Shown: positions 47,901-60,655 of the stretch, in pieces
How the letters are laid out: each line of letters starts with the position of its first letter
Numbering within the stretch: the first letter of the stretch is position 1
Source of the DNA: Cardinalis cardinalis
Taxonomy: Eukaryota; Chordata; Aves; Passeriformes; Cardinalidae
Direction: 5' to 3'
Assembly (NCBI GenBank): GCA_014549065.1
Contig: JACDOX010000165.1
Coordinates: 1,426,883 to 1,490,882 of the forward strand
DNA: 64,000 bases
The notes under the pieces: generated by a model
Database searches by the model: none
What the model was told of the DNA's origin: nothing
Seen by the model: the letters and a program-made list of their open reading frames with translations, nothing else
Position numbers and translations under genes: made by a program

Positions 47901-50900
47901 ACCCCTAATGTTTGATTAATCTGTCAGTGNCCCGGGAAAGCCAAGACCCTTGGGCCAACCAGTCTGTCAGGGTCCTGTTATGGAGACTCTTCTGAAACAG
48001 TCCTGCTGTGCCAGAGGATAGTTTGGCTGACTTGTTCAGGGTCACACACCAAACACAAAAACCTCCTTCTAGGTCTCCACACATTCACCCACAATCAGCA
48101 TCCCTGAAGGACTCACACTAACAGTTCATGGAATAATATTTTATTAATAAAACAGTGGCAGGTTAAGGTTCAAGGATTGCAGGTGATTGTTTCTGACTGC
48201 AAAGACTATTCAAACAATACATTAATTCAAANCAAAATCCTAACAAGCTCCAGTCCCAGTAAAAGCCAGCTCGACATCATTCAACACACACAGAGTACAG
48301 TTCTTACCCAAGGAGAGGGGTTNCACCACAGTTGCTGATTCAACAGCAGGACATCTTTATCTCCCTCAGTTTTCAGATGCTGTGGGGCTTGTCAGAAAGT
48401 ATCACCAAGTCTCCTCTTCCGCATGGGTTTCAGCAGAGCCCAGCTGTAGCATCTCCACTCCACTCCACTCCACTCCACTCCACTCCACTCCACTCCACTC
48501 CACTCCACTCCACTCCACTCCACTCCACTCCACTCCATGCTTTGTTCCCCCCAGATTGTGTGGGAATTTGGGGATGCTGACCATGTTCTGTCCAGGGAGA
48601 AGGAGCTGTATTTTCCCTTATAATGTCTGTACCATTATCTTTTAATCCCCAGTCATTTTCCCACACATGGAGACCAGAGGCAAACACCAGAGCTTTGGTG
48701 ATGTCCTTTGCTTGTAACAAAAGCCCTACAATGCCCCACAGTTTGTGTCNATCAGAAATAATCTGTGATTTGCCAGAATAAAAGAGCCCATGATGTAGCA
48801 ACTTTTAATTATTTTGCTCCCAGTTTCAAAGCCATTATACTAGTTCAACCTTTGTAAGAATCATTAAATGGAATGACTCACTGCTTTCTTGGGAGATATC
48901 CCCCCTGACAACACCTCACCTTGCCTGCTGACCTTGAAGAACTTTTGCCAAGAGTTCCTGAGCCTGGCTGTCTCCCAGTGGCCTTTANCAGAGCTTTTGT
49001 AAGTTACTGCCACAGGGCTCAGGCAGAAAAGGAGAGGTAAAGCTCACTGACATCCACGGTACACCACAGTCTGTGGTGGGCTTTCATAGCTTAAACCTGT
49101 TCACCAAACCCTTCCAGACCTACCACAAAGCCCTCAAGCTCAGGCAGGACTGTCTGACTTGCAGGCAGAATGTTTCTGGGAAAGAGGAGGGAAATAAAAG
49201 AGGTCACTGTCCCATAGGAACACTCCAATGCTCTGCTGCTCTGTGTGACTAAACTCAGTTCTCAGTCCCTGATATGAGAAAAAGAAGCCCCTGAGCTCCC
49301 TCCTGTGGGTGAGTGTTTTTTCAGTGTCTAGTTCTACTTCTTAAGAGACAGTAGCTTCAGAAATCGCCTGAAGTAGGATTAAACCCTCTACAAAACACAG
49401 TTCTGCTTAGCAGAGCATTTTTCTTCTGATTTGGGCCATAAATAGTTTTGAAAAATCCAAATGCCATTAAAGAAGCCGGTGTAAGGAGGGAGAGAGAGTG
49501 TCTTGCTTTCTTTGACTGTAATTATTTGAGAANCAAGGAGCTGACAGCCTTCAAAAATAGATTACATTATGGCTAACAGATAATAAGACTGATATTCTTA
49601 CAAAAGTCCAGCAGGCTGATGGAAATTAGCAACCCAGTTAAGTTTGCTGTGTTGCAAACTTGTGTACAAATAAGATTATTGGAAATCCAAATTGTGAGTC
49701 TGTTCATTTTATTTTGCAAGGAAAGGGTCACAATTTCTATTTGTTGTTTAAAAGAGAGAGGCCAATCACCAGTAAACTGCAAACTATGTTAGTAAGCAGT
49801 CTAATGCACTGAAAATGGTTCCTACACAAAAAAAATGGTGGTTCTATACAAAAAAGATGCTCTGTGTATCAAGATAAGAAAATTTAGAGTTCATTGAGGN
49901 GAATAAGTAATCTTGTCTGGCTTGCACCAAGAATGATATATCAAAGTGTTTTGTTCATTTTTTTTCCTTTTCCTAAGGACCATTCAGAAAAGGTCATGGA
50001 ATCAAAAACATGTATGAAAATGCAGAAGGGCATCTATAATTTGTCTGAGTCAGAATTAATACTTCCTTTAGATGTTAACCAGCAGTGCATCCCATGAAAT
50101 ATTAAAAGAGTTAATCATATTNCCACCTAATCTACATATATTAATGTGATCTTTTATTCTTGAAAGATTTAAAGAGCAAATCCTGAGTTACAGCTGTTTC
50201 CATTCAGATGCACAATTGGTATTCCAAGCTCTACATGNATCTCAAGACTTGATAATTTTCCATTCCTTTGAGGCTTTTCAGACATAAAAAATAATGGAGG
50301 TTTGCACAGATATTTTGTACTGTAGTCAATCACGGTATAAAAAAGATTAATCTGGGGAGCTGCAGTAAGTTGTGGGCCAAGATTAACTACCCCAGCTCCC
50401 TACCCTAAGCACTAGAGCTTCTGACTTGTTGGATGTAGTTTTGCCTCCAAAATAATTTTTGGAGCTGAATCCTCTGACTGAAATCTTCAGTCACCAACTC
50501 TGTAACAGGTGGGGATCAAAACCCTCACTTCAGTGGAGTGTGATGAGTCTCCCCTGTCTTGGGTGATCACGTTTTCCCACAGAAGCTGTGCATAAGTGAG
50601 GAGGCAGAATCACCAGAGCAGCTGTCAGTAATGCAGCCTGAGTGAGCTGAGCAGGCTCCCAGCATGGCAGAAATGTTGAGCTGCTCTTTGCACTTGAGTT
50701 TGCTGAGTTTTCTGCAGATGCACATTCCCAGGCAGCCCCTGTAGGAAAGACAGAAACAACTTCTGCTGGCCAGAGAGACTTTTATCTAAAACTGTGAGGC
50801 TGAAAATATCCCAGGTAGGTGTCTGAGTGAATTAGAAATTAGATTTGAAGAACTTACACTAATAGTATTGTANTGTTGAAATTACATGCTCACTCTCTGC

Positions 50901-53725
50901 TTTATTCTTTGAAAATGACTTAAAACTGCTTTTGCAGAACTCAAACACAAGAGCAATCAGCCCCTTAGCTTTACCAAGATGCAGTTTGGTACTATGAGAA
51001 GTAGTAACTCTTGATCTTTGTGCCATATTCCTGTGTATATGTATGTATACAGAGCAAGGCTCTATTTCACAGACATCTCTCTTCAGCCTCACAGCCCTCG
51101 ACAATTTCTGAAAGCCTGGAGAAGAGCAAAGACCTCTACTAGACCCTCTCCACTACTCTTAGAAAGCAGCTGTGTTTCACCACTATTTGCAAGATGGACA
51201 AAATTTAGGAAGCAGGTGGCCTGAATCACTCATCATCCAACTGTAGTGAGACATCACTTGGTGCCCAAATCCTCCTGAGTCCCTCAGCTCCCTGTGGCCA
51301 CATCAGGGGTCACTCATTGGAGCCAAATAAATATTCCAGACATGATGTTTTGTAGAAAAGGGATCAGGGTGATCCCATGCAAAACTGCATGTCTGTGTTT
51401 ACTCTTCCCATCTGTGCTTTTTATGGGTTCAATTCTTTTTAANTGCATATTTTCCCAACTCTTTTGTTCTCCTTTAGAGCACTGACAAAGAGATTATTGG
51501 AACTTCAACAAAATTGTTTTATGGTGTTTAGAAATTGTGCCATTTCTCAAATCTGGTCAATATTTAAAAAGGTAGTTCTCTTCTACAGACTGTAACTGTG
51601 GGCAAAAATACATCAGAAGATGAAACACAGCAGAGGACACTTGGGGGAACTAAGACACCATATTGTAGAGTTCAATGAAAAGACAATAAAGAATTTTCTT
51701 TAGCCAAANAAATCCCACCATTAATACTCAATTGAATAAACACTAAATGAAATCTGAGTAGGATTTTTCNAGGGTGCTCAATATTGACTTAACTCTGCCT
51801 TCATTCACACTGAAGAGGAGCAATCAGCAACTTCAGTGAGAGCAAAGCCTCCTGCCTGGGGCTGAGGNGGGAGGCAAGGAGGGAAGGATCCACTCCTGCA
51901 AAGAACCTGCTCAGGATATNGGCAGCCCTCAGCATCAGATATTCACAAGTCAGCTGCTCATAACTGAGGAAAACACAATTATATTTGGTTTTTTCACCCC
52001 TCTTGCCTACCTTGCTCCTCCTCACCTACCCTGCACCTCTTAACACATGGGGACAATCACCCTGCTGATGTCAGACCCATCTCCACACTGCCCAAACACT
52101 CCCAGTAACTGGAAGTGTGACCTGCTGCAGCAAGACTGTGCAAACTTTACAGCAATTCTAATCTTATATGAGGTACATGTGTTCAAATATTACCACCCCA
52201 GGGACTAGAGTTGCTCCTGCCTCACATATTNCATTCCCTTTGATGCACAAGAGAGTCCCTGGACTGGGAGAAACCATTCCCATGCTCCCTGCTTTCTCCT
52301 GTGCTGTTTCTTTGTTTATATTTGATTCTTCCTAAAGGAGGGCCTTGAACAATGAGGAGCAGACAGTTCAACCCTCTTCATCTGTATTCTCCTGCTTGGA
52401 ACAGCCTCAGGGGGGAAATATATGTGTTAATTGCAGGCACCATGAATTTCAGAACACAACNTTGTGATATTTTCCCCTAAAACTGTAATGATAGATACAG
52501 GAATATGATGTGTATGTGCACACACAGGGAAGATGAGACAGTGTTTGTTCTGGGATGCAAAAAGCTGTAGTTTCTAGCCTTGACTTGGATAACCATAGCT
52601 TTTTTGGAAATTATTTACATTACAGTCTTTTGATGAGTTATAAAAGAGANACATACAGAGACACGCACAAACCTACTTTTACATATTCATGAATTATTTT
52701 TTTTTTTGCATTTAAGCCTTGATAGTGCCATGGCTGTCAGACAAAATAACTGCATGAATGACCTTGAAAGCAATAAAATAAGAGGTGATAAATACAAAAG
52801 GAGGCTAGGTCAGCAGCACACCTGGCTGCANTGCAGGCAAAAGGCATTACTGACTGCTCTTAGATTTTGCTGAGTAACCTACACCTTCCCCTGGAGGTGG
52901 AGCACAGCATCAGGCATGATGAAATCCCTGTGAATCCCTCCTTCCTTTCTGGGAGAGAGCTGAGGATAAGCCTTTAGGTGGAGCTCACTTACCACTGCTT
53001 TTCCTGCTGGACACAGCTGGCCTGGGCCAGCCCTGCAAGGAGAGAAAGCNGAAATAATCTCCTGATTTTTCACAGCTCAGGTTAATAGCCAGGCTCTTCA
53101 CAAGCTNAAAAATGAGATTGGAGGTGTTGTGAGCATGGGAGCACAGGACAGGGGATGCACCCAGCACTTTCCACTGGATGGCTGGAGAGGCTGCACTGGG
53201 CTGTGGGACAGGGAGGGCAGACTGTGACCGGGACAGGAGGGCAGGATTTGTGCTCAGCATTGGGAATCAGCTGCAAAGTGTGTGGCTCCTCATTCCCCCG
53301 TCCTTTCTGTGAGATCTGGCATGCTGGAGAGCAGTAGCAGGAATAAGTGGAAGAAAGNTTTGTGCTAGCAGCAAACCCCAAATCAACTGGGGACTGCAAT
53401 TAGTCCCATTTTGTCTAACAAAGCCAGGCTTGTAAAGGCCCATTTACCTGTAAAAGTAAAACTGGTAGTACACTGTAAAAGTGCAACCAGGCATCACAGG
53501 CAGGGCCTGTGTCAGCTTAGGAGGATGAAGAATGAGAGTGCCTTTGGTAGCATCAGAGGAAAGCTCCAGACTGCAGAAGGGGACAGGAATGGTCCTTAAA
53601 TCTGCAAAATATGAAAAGGCCAAATTATTGCATTCCACTTTTTCTTACACATGAAGCTGCCAGCAACATCACACCCCATTCACAGAAAATCATGNCACAA
53701 CCTCAAATTTTGCCTACCGTGTTTT
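44976..53725. other. Gene-free sequence downstream of NDP
   Basis: Nearly 9 kb with no recognisable exon. In mammals MAOB lies downstream of NDP in the same orientation, but no FAD-binding GxGxxG segment or other MAO exon was found. The longest open frame (45600-46196 +, 198 codons) is unlike any protein I know and overlaps other open frames. The only clear repeat is the pentanucleotide array at 48453-48536. Confidence 0.45.
48453..48536. repeat. (CACTC)n pentanucleotide minisatellite
   Basis: About 17 nearly perfect copies of the 5-bp unit CTCCA/CACTC. Since 5 is not a multiple of 3, all three frames of each strand translate to a 5-residue periodic peptide (such as HSTPL), which explains the spurious open frames here. 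Confidence 0.97.
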
Positions 53726-54390
53726 TACACTGTCCTGGTTTGGAAAGACCTGTGTCTGCTAAGGAAGGCAGGAGCCTCTACTGAAATGGAAAAATGTAAA
53801 CCCCCTCNTTCAGACTTGTNANAAATTTTGAAATTAAGGGGCCTCTCAGGCAAAAATATGCGAGCAGGAAATAACAGTTCTTTATTAAGGAAGAAAATAA
53901 AAAGATAAAAAAAACATGCAGTAAACTAAAACAACACTGACAGAGTCAGAACCCAACCTGGCACCCTGTGGGTCAGGGTGTTGGTGGCAGTTCCATTGGA
54001 ATTGTGGCTGCAACCCTCCTGCAGTGTCAGGGGTGGTTCTGTTGGAGCAGGGATCCTGGAAAAAGGTGCATCTTCCTCTGAAGATCCAGTGGAAGAAAAG
54101 GCAGCTATTCCTCTGGGAAATCCAGTGAGAAGCTGTGCTGGTGTTCCAGAATCTCCAGATTCTATCCAGGTAGNAATGCTTGGCTCCTCCCTCTGGGCTC
54201 ACATCTCCCAATGGGATGCTGNAGTTCTTATCAGCCATGCAGTGACATTCAGTAGCTNTTATCAGGAGATGTCCCCCCTGAGGGAGGANTGATTGTGGAA
54301 GAGATAAGGAAAACTGCCCACTGAACAGAAGACAACNGCCATACAGATGGCAAAGAGAATACAATTTGCTTGGCAATCCAGGACATACAC
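53726..54390 (-). mobile_element. Solo LTR of an endogenous retrovirus, copy 2 (LTR 53731-54385 plus 5-bp target duplications)
   Basis: The element begins TGTCCTGG at 53731 and ends CCAGGACA at 54385, a perfect 8-bp inverted repeat. It is flanked by the 5-bp direct repeat TACAC (53726-53730 and 54386-54390). Its length is 655 bp. On the minus strand an AATAAA (plus-strand TTTATT at 53881-53886) precedes the 3' end by about 150 bases. It is collinear with the copy at 4068-4740, in the same orientation, and shares long blocks such as 'gcttggctcct' and 'gttcttatcagccatgcag'. The different duplications show that the two copies are separate insertions and not two ends of one provirus. No internal coding sequence is present. 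Confidence 0.93.
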
Positions 54391-56269
54391 TCAAAGGTTT
54401 CCTGGGGTAAACAGATGTTTGGGAAAGCAAACTTATACAGAAGCAACTTGACACTGAGGGCATCCTGCTGGCAGCTGTGGGATAGTGAGGATCTTGCATG
54501 GGTATCACAGAGTGATCAGGAGATGCTGCTTTTCTTTGCTGCTTTTTAGTGCCTGCTTGTTTCAGTTGGATTCTCATAACTTTCTCATCTTTTTCTTCAT
54601 TTGTGCAGGAAGTACAAGTCCCATCTTGTACCGCCCCAACAATCTAATGGTTCTGAAGATCTATGAAAAAGAAAATTGTTTAGTAACGTTTCCCATAAAG
54701 ACTTGGTCAGCTGAAACTACATCTGTGCCAGAAGTTCTTCACTATTTTGTGATCTCTCACAATCAGCATCCTGACCTCCTTCTCATGTACCCAAGAGAAG
54801 ATGTTTTGAAAGGAAATNNAGTTACAAGGGAAAAAAANTTTAANAGTCTTGCTTCTCATNCNATCACTGCTTTACTTTTCTCCCCANCCCCTTGGTTTTT
54901 TTACAGGATAATGTCTAATTAGTATACCTGTAAGCAACATTAGTAATTTAAGATGAGCTCTTAGCTCAGTTAGGATGATTCACTACCCCTTTCACATTAC
55001 AGCTCACTACCCACCACTGTAAACATCTATTGAGATCAGCAATAACAAATTCCAGTGCTGCAGCATTACTCCAACTTGCACTGTAAATATTATCCTTTCT
55101 CTGGCTTTCTTCTACACTCTAAAAACATTCAGCAAAACTTGACTAGAACATCCTGTTAGACAGCATGTTATCCTGTGTGTTACACAGAACTTAGCAGGCA
55201 GGNTGTGGCTCTGGAATTAAGGGCCCCAGAATCAGGCCTGTGTTTGACTTCCTACTGCAGGTGGAGAAGATCTAGGTGANAAAACTGAGCCTAAAGTCCA
55301 CTCACCTGAGCAGACATTCAGTGAATATCTCTGGGTGAGCTGAGCAGCCTTTTAGACTGGTTGTTCTGACCAGATGCTTGTGGTCTATAACAGGAAATTA
55401 GACACCTATTGCAGAGGTAGACATATCCTCTCCAGTTTTTATCTTCAAGCTGAATCAACCTATTTCTTTCTTAAAAAAAAATAGGAAAAAAAAGAGGAAT
55501 AATTCCATCACTCTAATCTATTATCTTGCTATCATTCTTATAGCAGAAAGCCACAGATGCAGATCAATATACAGGACAGAAAAAAAAAAAAGCAGAATTT
55601 TAACTCAAAGAACCGAGATCCATGTACAGCCATACAGCAGCTGTGGAAATCAATAGGAATCACAGAGATGCTGTTAATGTAGTCTCTCTGCTGATATCCT
55701 CACAAATATAAGATGGGGAAACATGGTCTAGATGGATCTTCTGTTACTCACCTGGAGCACCTGCCAGGAGTAGCTACTCACAAACACTGTCCAAGTGTGA
55801 GACTTTTGGGGCCCTTCACATTTCCTTTGCTCACTGAGATGATGGAATAGAGAGGATGCCTTTGGTATTTGCATGTGGCATTAAGCAGGAGGGGCTGCGA
55901 ATACAAATTAGAATTCAAAGCAATCCTGACAAATGGAAGGCACTGCCTAAAGCAAACAGAAGGGAAACCTGAAAGATGCAGCGAGACAGGAAAGAATAAT
56001 CAGCAGTACAAATACAAACCTTCTCCAGGAGGAGATATGAGGATTATGGTGGGTCACAGCAGAGCATAAGTCAACATTATGTTGTTATGTGAAAGCTAAA
56101 TGCAGTGCTAGGCAGCATTGTGAGGTANCTGAAGCAGCCCTTTCACTTTAGTCAGTGTTAGCGATGCTTCAACCAGATTAGTGGGATCAATTTCGAGCTC
56201 AAAAAAGATGTTCACTAACTGGGGAAAGGAAAGAGGAGAGAAATTCTAATAATCAAGAGGGCAGGAAAA
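54391..56269. other. Intergenic sequence, no gene recognised
   Basis: The + strand is open for about 145 codons at 54485-54922 but contains many ambiguous bases near its end and no domain. The rest is AT-rich with short A runs. No repeat family was recognised. Confidence 0.4.
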
Positions 56270-56465
56270 CATTGCCTGCAAGAAAGAATTGAAAGAATTG
56301 GGCTGTACAGTCTAGAGAAGAGAAGGATAAGGGAAAAATCTGTTGAAAATGTTAACATAAGCAGCTGCAGGGATTAAACTCAGTATCCATAATGAAAGGA
56401 ACATTCTCAAACAGAAAACATGGAAATACAGTAGGTGGCGGTTAAGACACACCCTTAGGTGCCTT
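56270..56465 (+). mobile_element. Old CR1/L3-like LINE fragment
   Basis: The string 'ttgggctgtacagtctagagaagagaaggataaggg' at about 56297-56333, split here only for description, resembles the conserved 'gggctgttcagcctggagaa' block of CR1 elements, but it is heavily diverged. Boundaries are approximate. Confidence 0.55.
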
Positions 56466-57177
56466 TAAGAAGCTTAGATAAATGTTTAGGTATAGCCAAT
56501 CCTGCCTCCAGNTGGTGCAGTTAATTAAATTATCTCCTCAGGTTTCTTTCCATGCCCTGGTGTGGAAGAGTGCATCATGACCATTTTGTCACAATCTTTC
56601 TTTTGGGTAAGCTCATGATGCATGACCTCCAAGGAGAGGGTTAAAACAATTAAGGGTTAAAACAANTTTGCCACTAAACTAAGCAAAGGAGCTCAAGGCT
56701 TGTGTCCTTGGTGGAGGGGAGGCTGCAGAAAAATTGCAGCAACAGGACTCTGGTTGGGAAGCAGAAAAGNAGAATCACTTGCAAGCTGCCACCAAAACTG
56801 AGCTAAGAAGACAGCAGAGCTACNAAATTTAGAAAAAGTAAATATACTGTGAATTTGTTTCACACAGCAGGGCAGCCTGCAGAGGCCTGGAAACACTTGG
56901 CACATTGAAGTGTAGGCTCAGGTACCCTATTTTTTCTGGCTCTTGTTTGGCCAGACAAAATCTAGCTCTGGTTTGCAGCTGTGAGCACAAACTGTCAGTG
57001 CCTGCTGCAGGGGGCTGTAGGTCTGAGATAGACTGAACCCATNGTTGTTGGAACCCTGGATGCTGAGNATTTTAAACTTTCTGTGCTTAAAGGCACANAC
57101 CCACAAGAGAACACTGCATTTGACCTGAGGCTGTGAAGAAGGCTTCCAAAATTGATTGATAGCACTGGGATTACGGG
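56466..57177. other. Intergenic sequence, nothing recognised
   Basis: No gene or repeat recognised between the old CR1 fragment and the next LTR-like element. Confidence 0.4.
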
Positions 57178-57610
57178 TGTGTAGTTGGTTAGAAGTGTGT
57201 AATATAACAGGGTGGAAAACTTNGAGTTCGGGGTTTTAGAATATAGAAATAAATATGAAGCAAGATGGAGGTTTTAGGGTGGAGGCAGGTTGTTCTTTAC
57301 CACCTTCTTCCTTCCTCTTCATGGGTTTGGGTGATTTGTAATTGGACAGAAAACTCCACATTGTGGGCTTCAAGGGATCAGTTATTGTGTTAAAAGGGAA
57401 AATAATCTAGGTGTTATTTCCTAACTGGATAGTTTAGTCTTAAAAGACCNTGTAACAAGAGATTGTTGGCCATTTTGTGCCTTCTAATGAAAAGCTGCTG
57501 AACTCACAGCAGTGAGACTGTTTTACTGATAAAAAAATAATAAATGCCTGAATCTGAACATGAATTACCATCCCAAGTGCCTTCAATCCAGACCCAGAGA
57601 AACTGATACA
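57178..57610 (+). mobile_element. Probable LTR of another endogenous retrovirus family
   Basis: The segment starts with TGTGTAGTTGG near 57178. It carries an AATAAATGCCTGAATC polyadenylation block at about 57538-57553 (the motif typical of avian retroviral R regions) and could end at 'actgataca' (57610). I could not find matching target-site duplications, so both ends are estimates. Confidence 0.45.
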
Positions 57611-58129
57611 TAGTGTTGAAGATGCCACCCTACTTGTGCTTTTACTCCTTTTCCCTCCACTTTTTCTTTCCAGGAGTGATGATTCTAAACAGCTGTGCCA
57701 NTGGTCTGAAGTACAATGTCCAGACCATAAGAGGCTTAGGCTTTGTAGCTGTGAAGCTATATAGGAAAAGGGATGGTCAAAAAGAGNGGGAAAAATGTTT
57801 TGAAACCTCACAAAACAGGCCAAGAGAAAATATTTTAGGGGAGAAGGTAGTGGTGAGCATAGGGAACTACAAATCAAATTTTAAAAAAAGAAAAAAAAAA
57901 AAGAGACAAATTCTAGTTCCATAGAGAGCAGGCACTGGGAGCTACACCTCCAGGACAGCACTGTGGGGGTGACTGGAGTCTCTGCTGAAGGCAAAGAGCC
58001 AAGGGTGTTTCCCTGGGTGTNTGCCTCTGCTAAAGCACTGTAGCTCTGACATCCCAATGCCAGAAGCTTCTGGGCAGCTTCACTGACTTCTGGTATTGCA
58101 CCTTCACCTTTTACTGCCCTGTGATGACT

Positions 58130-58345
58130 CCTCAGGCTCAGNGATGACATCCAGGATGAGTTGTTTTATCACCTTCCTGGGCATGAAGGTGAAGCTGATG
58201 GGTTTGTGGTTTTTGGGTGCTCCATGCTGTCCTTTTTGAAGACAGGAGTGATGGTGACTTTGCCCCAGAGCTCAGGCACCTCTCCTGGGGGATCACCATC
58301 CCTGACCTGGGGTCAGTGCTCCCTGTGCCAGGGGCAGGAGTGGAG
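58130..58345 (-). mobile_element. CR1 LINE reverse-transcriptase fragment
   Basis: Read on the minus strand, this shows the N-terminal part of the CR1 reverse transcriptase: EVPELWGKVTITPVFKKD is visible at about 58225-58290, followed after a frameshift by a KPISF...KVIKQLILDVI segment near 58150-58200. Frameshifts make it inactive. Confidence 0.8.
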
Positions 58346-58539
58346 ATGGTCCCGGGCCAGGGCTGGAGCCTTCAGAACTCAGAATGAGATTATTTGGTGG
58401 CCAAAAAGCAACACCATTATCAGGTCCTTGTTCAGGATGCACTTTACAGTTGGTGGAATGATAAGGGCNGGCTATGAATGTTAGAAACTGTTTTTTAGAA
58501 ATTGTACAGGTCCTGTCTATTACAGCACATAAACAGTTG

Positions 58540-58591
58540 NACTTGATGATCATNAGAGGTCTTTTTCAACCTAAATGATTCTATGATTANC
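58540..58591 (+). mobile_element. CR1 3' tail
   Basis: The sequence 'ttgatgatcat' followed by 'agaggtctttttcaacctaa' and ATTCTATGATT is the CR1 3' terminus in + orientation, opposite to the reverse-transcriptase fragment just upstream. These are therefore two separate insertions. Confidence 0.85.
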
Positions 58592-58751
58592 TAGCCTTAG
58601 TCATTTGGGGGAGAATTATCATGAATGCATAATACCATCTTAAAATATAGACCTCAGAAACAGGTTCCAATGTCCCCAAGTTTAAGAAAGTCCTCAAATC
58701 CAGAAGTGGCCACATAAGATTTACTGCTTGCCTGCAAGATTATCCTGGGTC

Positions 58752-58800
58752 TGTGGAATCACAGAATGATTTGGGTTGGAAGGGACCTTAAATTTCCACC
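58752..58800 (-). mobile_element. CR1 3' tail
   Basis: The segment 'ggaatcacagaatgatttgg' continuing 'gttggaagggacctta' is the textbook avian CR1 3' end seen on the minus strand. It stands tail to tail with the + strand copy ending at 58591. Confidence 0.9.
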
Positions 58801-60229
58801 TCCCTGTGCCTGACATTATTAGAGCATGTCCTATTCACAGGTGCCATGCCTGTTTCTGCAGTTATTGGTCAACTCTCATCTGGAGCCCAGGACACCTTGC
58901 ATGGGCTGTTTTCATCAATAATTTTCAGAGGGGAGAGAAGACAAATTACAGCTATTCCTAATGAAGAAATCAATCAACACTGAACAGCTGTCATGACAAT
59001 ATTCCACATCTGGATCATTAAATGTCACTACCTGCACTCCTCGACAGAACATGTAGAGGTGCCAGTACTTGTGTTCCTGCCACCATAAAGTCTTTCATAA
59101 ACCAGCTTTACCTCCATCACCCTGTGTGCTGGTCACTGCCAAAGTCTTGTACATCTGCCACCTCTTCCTCAGNAGCAGCAAACCACAGTGGGTATAGGCT
59201 CAGCAGCACTGCCATGTCACCACTAGATGACAACCAGACAACAAAATTTCACAATCCACTTTAGAAAGCAGGGTTGCAGTTTCCAAAGGATTGCACAAGG
59301 GGAAACCAGCTATGGAAAATTCCAGACAATAACTTGGGAGAGAAAAGCCAAACTTTCAGGCAGAACAGAGTTCCCTGGAAAGAGCCTGTTGTGGTTTCAA
59401 GCATGGCACTCCACCAACAGAGGGCTCATATGAAGCCTGCATGGGTTTAAAGGTCAATTTATTTCTGACCTTTTCATCAGCCTGAGTAAATACAGGCACT
59501 ACTGGCCAGTTCAGATCTATAACACAGTTTGCAGAGGTGCTGAACCTAGAAGAGTGACCTCCAGGAGCTGTGCAACCCCTGGTTCAGGGGAAAACCTGTA
59601 CCTGCTTCTCAAGGGAATGATATCTTATAATGTAGCAAAGGCCAGTGTTCATGGGGATGTGGCTATTTTAGTTTAAAAGATACAGGCACATCAAAGCATC
59701 TAATTTCAGAATACCTTCCTTCATTAAGCAAGCCTCATGGTTATATAACATGCAATCCCAGAGCCTCATATGAAAATGTCAGGATTTTTTTTTTTCAAAA
59801 ATACAAAATACCGCATATATTTGCTAATTAATCATAGTGTGTTTACTTTGATTATGTCTGCTGTTTTCATTGGTCAGTCAATCCCAGGTGAAATGCTGAC
59901 TTTCTAATGAACTCAAGGCATTTGAAATCACTAACCAATATTCAAAAGGCCAGCTCTTTCTGGTGTTNTCTATTCACATTCTTCAAGTATGAAAGTATGC
60001 AAATACACTTGGTTTATTAAAATCTTACCTCAGTGCTAAGGCACTTATGACTGTGAATTCAGAGGACTTGACTGACAGAACTGCTTCAATTCCTTCACTT
60101 GATTGATATAGATTAAAAGTAATTTTTAATTGTCAAAAGAATTACCAGATGAGATATTTCTTGTACCTTTCTCCAGGTATTTCTGAATAGGTATCAGTTC
60201 CAGAAAGCACTGTGACTTAGACAGATGTC
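58801..60229. other. Intergenic sequence, nothing recognised
   Basis: AT-rich sequence with no coding region or repeat family that I can name. Confidence 0.4.
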
Positions 60230-60655
60230 TGTCACCATCACATTTTCTGAAAAATCTATTTGCCCAGGATTCTTATCCTGGGAAGCTAAGAAGCCTCAGA
60301 GAAGAATGAAAACAATGTCCTCTGATTTGCTTCTCCTGTGTTTTGTTGCTTTGGAATGTGTTTGAAGATTGTTTACCCAACAGGTGATTGTTTCATTGGA
60401 TTCTGCTGTGAATTCTTTTGACTTAATGGCCAACTGGGGCCAAGCTGTGTTGGACTCTGAAGAGAGAGTTATGGGTTTTCATTGGTATCTTCTAGCCTTC
60501 TGTAAGTATCCTTTCTCTATTCTTTAGTATAGTTTAGTACAGTGTTCATTAATATAATATAGATCATAAAATAATAAATTAGCCTTCTAAGAACACNGAG
60601 TCAGATTCATTATTCCTTCCTTCCAAGGACAGGGGTCTCAGAAAACACAATAAAC
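60230..60655 (+). mobile_element. LTR, family B copy 1
   Basis: The element begins TGTCACCATCACATTTTCTG at 60230. It shares about 300 bases of collinear sequence with 63603-63920, including 'tttgcccaggatt', 'cctgggaagct' and 'aagtatcctttctctattc'. An AATAAA at 60573-60578 followed by 'ttagccttctaag' marks the R region, so the LTR is in + orientation. The 3' end was not pinned down; CA dinucleotides at 60631, 60648 and 60655 are candidates and none gives a perfect target duplication. Confidence 0.7.

Noticed and set aside
48332..48801. Periodic HSTPL or GVEWS peptide as a repeat protein
   Set aside because: It is the trivial translation of the CACTC array in all frames.
4063..54390. The two family-A LTRs as ends of one giant provirus or rearranged element
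   Set aside because: The target duplications differ (ACATC versus TACAC), each is perfect around its own LTR, and no retroviral genes lie next to either.
53885..54577. 230-codon minus-strand frame over the copy 2 LTR
   Set aside because: The frame lies across the LTR's non-coding U3 region and flanking DNA. The LTR ends and duplications explain the sequence, and no retroviral domain is visible.
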